A stretch of 64,000 bases of DNA from Trebonia sp963811335 (GTDB taxonomy: Bacteria; Actinomycetota; Actinomycetes; Streptosporangiales; Streptosporangiaceae). The stretch spans positions 248,001-312,000 of the forward strand of contig CAWERB010000031.1 in the NCBI GenBank assembly GCA_963811335.1, in the 5' to 3' direction. A model generated the notes under the pieces. That model searched no databases and was not told the DNA's origin. It saw only the letters and a program-made list of their open reading frames with translations. Below are positions 59,761 through 64,000 of this stretch, in pieces; within the stretch, counting starts at the first letter, position 1; every line of letters begins with the position of its first letter. A program made the position numbers and the translations under genes.

Positions 59761-60374
59761 GAGCTGGCGGCGTGCCTGCCGCTACGGCGCAGCGAGCGGG
59801 TGCGCTGGCGTGGCTCAGGCACCGCGCGGGACAGCTCGTCGGGCAGCCGGAGCAGCGGGTTCGCGGTGCTTGCCACCACATCTTGAGCGAGCTCGGTAAC
59901 CCGGGCGCCGCGTGACCGCGACGCCTTGCGCAGCAGGTCGAACGCCTCACGGGGCCGCAGCCTGTGCCGCTCGGCGAGCACGCCGATGGCCTGCTCCACC
60001 CGGACGCGGGAAGCGAGAGCGTGCTCAAGCTGGGCAACCGTGACCGCGAGCCGCTCCGCCTCACCGGACTCGCTTGACCGGTCCTTGACGTCGCCGGCTT
60101 CGCTCACGGTGGGTAGCCGCTGCGTCCCCAAGTCGCTCGCCCTCGGTGCGGGTGCCGAGGGCTGCCGTGCCGCTCGCCGCGGCGCGCGGTGCTGGTCGAC
60201 GGCTTCCAAGGCGGTGGTGTCATCGTCGGCTGACCGGTCGGCGGCGAACAGGTCGGCGAGCACCATCGCGCTGGTCAGATCGGAGACGGTCTCGTCGCCG
60301 ACAATCCAGCCGCGCTCGGCCTTCCGCACGACCACGTCGTGTTCTCCGCTGCCGCTGCTTCCGTTAACGCTCAT
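59757..60374 (-). CDS. ANTAR domain protein
   Basis: 205 residues. The C-terminal half has an ANTAR RNA-binding domain: a coiled-coil lead-in (LAVTVAQLEHALASRVRVEQAIGVLAERH), then REAFDLLRKASRSRGARVTELAQDVV. The N-terminal half (VVVRKAERGWIVGDE) is not a GAF or receiver domain that I recognise. ANTAR proteins act as antiterminators at paired hairpins. It overlaps the SGNH hydrolase stop by 4 bp, convergently. Confidence 0.85.
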   Translation of the reverse strand: MSVNGSSGSGEHDVVVRKAERGWIVGDETVSDLTSAMVLADLFAADRSADDDTTALEAVDQHRAPRRAARQPSAPAPRASDLGTQRLPTVSEAGDVKDRSSESGEAERLAVTVAQLEHALASRVRVEQAIGVLAERHRLRPREAFDLLRKASRSRGARVTELAQDVVASTANPLLRLPDELSRAVPEPRQRTRSLRRSGRHAASS

Positions 60375-60491
60375 GCTTTCCTGCCTCCCCCCCAGCCCAG
60401 GAAGCTCGGGGCAACCTCAACATTACCTGCTGTAACACTGAAGGTAGAAAGCCCTGGCCGGAGAGGATTCCGCGGCGGTACGGGAGCGAGT

Positions 60492-60746
60492 TCAGCCGGC
60501 GAGCTCGGCGAGTGCGGCGAGCTTCTGCTGCACCATGGCGGCCGAGGGGTTGCACATCGTGCTGCCGTCGGCGAACAGCACCGTCGGCACAGTCTGGTTA
60601 CCGCCGTTGACGCTCTCCACGAACTTCGCGGCTTCCGGGTCGAACTCGATGTCGACCTCGTTGACCTCCACCCCGGCCTTGCCGAGCTGCCGCTTGAGGT
60701 TCTTGCAGAACCCGCACCAGGTCGTCGTGTACATCGTCAGCGGCAC
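60492..60746 (-). CDS. mrx1: Mycoredoxin (glutaredoxin-like)
   Basis: 84 residues: a glutaredoxin fold with TTTWCGFC (Cys11, Cys14), VNEVDIEFDPEAAKFVESVN and cis-Pro motif TVPTVLFADG. Mycoredoxins reduce mycothiol-mixed disulfides in actinobacteria. The start is GTG 60746 with GAGGAGG five bases upstream. Next to a UvrD2-like helicase, as in other actinobacteria. Confidence 0.9.
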   Translation of the reverse strand: MPLTMYTTTWCGFCKNLKRQLGKAGVEVNEVDIEFDPEAAKFVESVNGGNQTVPTVLFADGSTMCNPSAAMVQQKLAALAELAG

Positions 60747-60879
60747 GCGGGCCTCCTCGTCATCGTGACCCAACCGCCTGTTTTTGCGGGGTCTCCGGAG
60801 CTGTGCAACAACTTTTCCGTCCCGCGCCTTCCCCTGACCGTCCGCGCGATCCGCGCGGATGCCCGTGATGTAGGGCACC

Positions 60880-62680
60880 ATGGTGCAGGTGGACGCCGAT
60901 GACCTGCTTGCCGCGCTTGACCCCGAGCAGCGGGCGGTAGCGCTCGCCAGCCGGGGGCCGGTCTGCGTGCTGGCTGGCGCGGGGACCGGGAAGACCAGGG
61001 CGATTACCCACCGCATCGCCTACGCGGTCGCGACCGGGGTGGTCAGCCCGGCGCACGTGCTCGCGCTGACCTTTACCGTGCGCGCGGCCGGGGAACTGCG
61101 CGGGCGGCTGCGCGCGCTCGGCGGCGGCGCGGAGCGGGTACGCGCGACCACGTTCCACGCGGCCGCGCTGCGGCAGCTCAGCTACTTCTGGCCGCGCGTG
61201 ATCGGCGGGCGAGCGCCGCGGCTCGTGGAGTCGAAGCTGCCGCTGCTGCGCGAGGCGGCCGCCGGCCTCGGGCTGCGCATGGACGGTGCCGCGCTCGCCG
61301 AGGCCGTGACGGAGATCGAGTGGGCGAAGGTCTGCCAGGTTCACCAGGACTCGTACGTGTTCGCGGCGACGGAGGCCGGCCGGGCGCCGTCGTCCGGGGT
61401 GGAGGACACCGGCCGGCTGTACGCGGCCTACGAGGCGCTGCGGCGGGACCGGCAGCTCATCGACTTCGAGTCGGTGCTCGAACTGACGGCGGCGATCCTG
61501 CTCACCGAGCCCGCCGTTGCCCGCGAGGTGCACGCCGCCTTCAGGTACTTCACCGTGGATGAGTTCCAGGACGTCAACCCGCTGCAGAAGCTGCTGCTCG
61601 ACGCCTGGCTCGGTGGCCGGGAGGAACTGTGCGTGGTCGGCGATCCCCGGCAGACGATTTACTCGTTCACCGGCGCCACGTCCGAGTACCTCCGGTCGTT
61701 CACGGTGGACTACCCGCAGGCGACGCTGGTCCGGCTGGTCCGCGACTACCGGTCGACCCCGCAGGTGGTGGCCGCGGCGAACCGGCTGGTGGCGGCGCCC
61801 GCCGAGCTTGACGCGCTGGTGGCGCAGCGGCCAGCCGGCCGAGCCGGCGGTGACGCGCTACCCGGACGAGGAAGCGGAGGCCACCGGGGTGGCCGCCGAG
61901 ATCACGGCGCTGATCAAGCGGGGCGTCCCGGCGCAGGAGATCGCCGTGCTGCTGCGGGTCAACGCGCACCTGGAGCGGTTTGAGCGGTCGCTTGCCGAGG
62001 CAGGCCTGCCGTACGTGGTCCGCGGCGCCGAGCGCTTCTACGAGCGGCCCGAGGTGCGGCAGGCCCTGGTGCTGCTGCGCGGGGCCGCGCGGGCGGCGGG
62101 CGCGGGCACCGACGCCACCGGGCTGCCCGGTGAGCTGCCCGCCGCGGTCCGGCACGTGCTCGCCTCAGCCGGGCTGACCGGCGCAGTGCCCGCGGCTCGC
62201 GGCGCGGTCAGGCAGCGCTGGGAGTCCCTCGCCGCCATCGCCGGCCTCGCCGACGACCTCGCCGCCGCACGGCCCGCGGCCACCCTGGCGGATTTCGCCG
62301 CCGAGCTGGCCGAGCGCGCGGAGACCGGGCACGCACCGGTCGCGGCGGCGGTAACCCTGGCCACGATGCACGCCGCGAAGGGGCTTGAGTGGGACGCGGT
62401 GCTCCTTCCAGGGCTCGCGGAGGGCATAATGCCCATCGTGCACGCGCGAACGGCCGAGGCCGTCGAGGAGGAGCGGCGGCTGCTTTACGTCGCCGTCACC
62501 CGGGCCCGGGTCCACCTGGCGCTCTCCTGGGCAGTCCGCGCGGACACCGGCCCCAGGGACACCGGGCGCCGGAGCGTCGGGTTCACTGGCGTCGGGTTCG
62601 CGTCGGGTTCGCCGGCGTCACGGCAGCGCTCGCGCTTCCTGGCCGCGATGCAGGCGCCCGCCATGGCGGCCCGCCGATGA
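60880..62680 (+). CDS. uvrD2: UvrD/Rep-type DNA helicase, UvrD2-like (frameshifted)
   Basis: About 600 residues: Q motif LDPEQRAVA, Walker A AGAGTGKTR (residues 32-40), TFHAAALR, VDEFQDVNP (motif II), GDPRQTIYSFTGA (III) and RLVRDYRSTPQ (IV). One extra C near 61835 shifts the frame, which then continues with VTLATMHAAKGLEWDAVLLPGL (V) and EERRLLYVAVTRARVHL (VI). The order and the neighbouring mycoredoxin gene fit UvrD2. It is shorter than UvrD2 forms that carry a C-terminal HRDC domain, and none is seen here. Confidence 0.87.
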
Positions 62681-62753
62681 GCGAGCTTGCGAGCGAATCA
62701 GTAAGCACTGCGCGTCCGCGAATGCGGACTCCGAGCGCCAGCGAGGTGGCCGG

Positions 62754-63623
62754 ATGAGCGACGCGCTTGACAAGCTGCTCGACCTGCTCGACCTGGAGCA
62801 GATCGAGCAGGACATCTTCCGCGGCCGGTCGCCGGACGAGCGGGTGCAGCGGGTGTTCGGCGGCCAGGTGGCCGGCCAGGCACTGGTCGCCGCGGGCCGG
62901 ACGGTACCGGAAGACCGGCCGGTCCACTCGCTGCACGCCTACTTCATCCGGCCGGGCGATCCCGCCGTGCCGCTCGTCTACACCGTGGACCGGGTACGCG
63001 ACGGGCGCTCGTTCACCACCCGCCGGGTGACCGCGGTACAGCACGGTAAGGCGATCTTCACGCTCTCCGCCTCCTTCCACCATCCCGAGCAGGGGCTTGA
63101 GCACTCGATGCGGATGCCGGCCGTGCCTGCCCCCGAGGAGTTGCGGCCCAACGCGGAACGGATCGCCGAGGCGCTGGGGAGGCCGCTGCCCGCGGACTTC
63201 CTTGACAGCCCGATCGACCTGCGCTCGGTCGGCCCGCTAGCTATCGAGGTGGACAGGGACCCGTCGCTTTACACCGGCAGCAATCTTGTCTGGCTGCGGG
63301 TGACGGAGCGGCTGCCCGACGACCCGCTGCTGCACGTGTGCCTGATGACCTACGCCTCAGACCTGACGGTGCTGGAAAGCGTGCTTCTTGAGCATGGCGT
63401 GAGCTGGCTCGACGGGCACGTCGCCCCGGCGAGCCTGGACCACGCGATGTGGTTCCACCGCCCGTTCCGCGCCGACCAGTGGCTGCTTTACGCCCAGGAG
63501 TCGCCGGTCGCCGCCGGCGGCCGCGGCCTCGCGCGCGGCGAGGTGTTCACCGCCGAGGGCGAACTCGTTGTCTCTGTCGTCCAGGAAGGGCTCATCCGCA
63601 TCAACGCGACGCAGCGCGACTGA
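62754..63623 (+). CDS. tesB: Acyl-CoA thioesterase II
   Basis: 289 residues with the double hotdog fold: FGGQVAGQALVAAGRTV and HSLHAYFIRPGDP in the first repeat, then VLESVLLEHG, SLDHAMWFHRPFRADQWLLY and GRGLARGEVFTAEGELVVSVVQEGLIR in the second. It hydrolyses acyl-CoA to fatty acid and CoA. The start at ATG 62754 lies 74 bp after the helicase. Confidence 0.94.
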   Translation: MSDALDKLLDLLDLEQIEQDIFRGRSPDERVQRVFGGQVAGQALVAAGRTVPEDRPVHSLHAYFIRPGDPAVPLVYTVDRVRDGRSFTTRRVTAVQHGKAIFTLSASFHHPEQGLEHSMRMPAVPAPEELRPNAERIAEALGRPLPADFLDSPIDLRSVGPLAIEVDRDPSLYTGSNLVWLRVTERLPDDPLLHVCLMTYASDLTVLESVLLEHGVSWLDGHVAPASLDHAMWFHRPFRADQWLLYAQESPVAAGGRGLARGEVFTAEGELVVSVVQEGLIRINATQRD

Positions 63624-63708
63624 AGCCTCACGCGGCATCTTCCTGGCACCTGGAAACCTTCTTTTCCGTTGGCCACCACAAGCACCAAAATCCCAGGTCG
63701 AAAATGGG

Positions 63709-63738
63709 TTGCCCTGTCCGGGGAGCCTTACGTAGGCT
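63709..63738 (+). promoter_or_regulatory. Possible promoter
   Basis: TTGCCC (63709-63714) and TAGGCT (63733-63738) are 18 bp apart, a plausible -35/-10 pair. The expected start of transcription, about 63745, would be at the ATG of the following mini-ORF. AGCCT-TACGT-AGGCT forms a small palindrome over the -10. In 63624-63708 nothing was recognised. Confidence 0.35.
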
Positions 63739-63745
63739 AAGCGTC

Positions 63746-63769
63746 ATGTCCGTAGGACAGAGCATCTGA
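63746..63769 (+). CDS. Possible leaderless mini-ORF
   Basis: Seven codons, MSVGQSI, then TGA. There is no ribosome site before it, but the promoter-like pair would start transcription right at this ATG, so it could be read leaderless. It sits 22 bp before the next start codon and might act as a regulatory uORF. Weak evidence. Confidence 0.25.
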   Translation: MSVGQSI

Positions 63770-63791
63770 CCCCTGGAAGGAGGTGCCTACG

Positions 63792-64000
63792 GTGGAGATC
63801 TACACGAATGACGTCGCGGCTGCGACGTCGCGGCTGCCCGTACCGGCGCCGCCTTCCTTGGTGTCTGCTCGCCGTGGATGAGCCTCTCCGTCGAATCCGT
63901 CGCAGGGGCGAGCCATGTCCGCACGCAGAACCCAGTCCTGGTTGCCGGTATCCCGGGTGCGCGCCTTGGCGCGTTCTGGCCGGTCCCGGCCATGACGCCG
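63792..64000 (+). CDS. Unidentified gene start, disrupted by 14-bp duplication, partial
   Basis: GGAAGGAGG is eight bases upstream of GTG 63792, a strong ribosome site. The frame VEIYTNDVAAATSRL stops after about 30 codons. GACGTCGCGGCTGC is repeated in tandem there (about 63810-63837). Without one copy the frame would run on as AARTGAAFLGVCSPWMSLSV to the window edge. I do not recognise the protein. Confidence 0.4.

Overview
The window is GC-rich DNA from an actinomycete (Actinomycetota). The evidence is the G/C-ending codon use, frequent GTG and TTG starts with AAGGAG/GAAGG ribosome sites, Ala/Pro-rich secreted proteins, and marker genes such as mycoredoxin, an ANTAR regulator, PadR-controlled ABC pumps and the xseB-xseA / ispH / ychF neighbourhood. 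No rRNA or tRNA gene was seen, so the genus is not fixed; a soil actinomycete is an inference. Many genes are split by single-base indels, including essential ones. Both halves usually match one family, so most look like sequence errors rather than decay. I list each as one gene and say where the frame breaks.

Layout. 1-3782 (minus): a type III restriction-modification pair (res, running off the left edge, and mod) behind a small membrane protein. 3783-11300: three secreted APF/transglycosylase-like proteins, two of them preceded by CRP-type palindromes, around a PadR-ATPase-FtsX-like permease operon. 11309-15522 (minus): class I fumarase and a membrane Ser/Thr kinase. 15568-17963: a NADAR protein and an AbiEi/DUF559-like protein, convergent, between unusual repeats. 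17964-20069: a MarR-ABC exporter operon. 20337-24051: an MFS transporter, a glutamine synthetase family enzyme and a DUF1707 protein. 24048-32585: glpX, a DsbA-like protein, xseB, xseA, an MMPL transporter, ispH and rmuC. 32658-37687: an ABCG-like fusion, a segment bounded by 29-bp inverted repeats, a class V aminotransferase and ychF.

37863-44022 encodes exported hydrolases: two tandem glycoside-hydrolase lipoproteins, a Tat-exported phospholipase C behind a PHO-box-like repeat, and a second phosphoesterase. 44105-48136 is a second PadR-ATPase-permease operon with an AhpD-like gene at its end.

49131-58721 is the most striking block. Six genes in one direction match, part by part, the Gram-positive Tcp/Tn916-type conjugation apparatus: a TcpD-like small membrane protein, a TcpE domain fused to a MinD/ParA-like ATPase, a VirB4/TcpF ATPase, a VirB6/TcpH-like channel, a VirB8/TcpC-like protein and a TcpG/VirB1-like wall hydrolase. 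No relaxase, coupling ATPase or integrase is visible. It may be a chromosomal secretion machine or part of a larger element. The right end (58825-64000) holds an SGNH-hydrolase lipoprotein, an ANTAR protein, mycoredoxin, a UvrD2-like helicase, acyl-CoA thioesterase II, and a start region with a possible leaderless mini-ORF and a 14-bp duplication.
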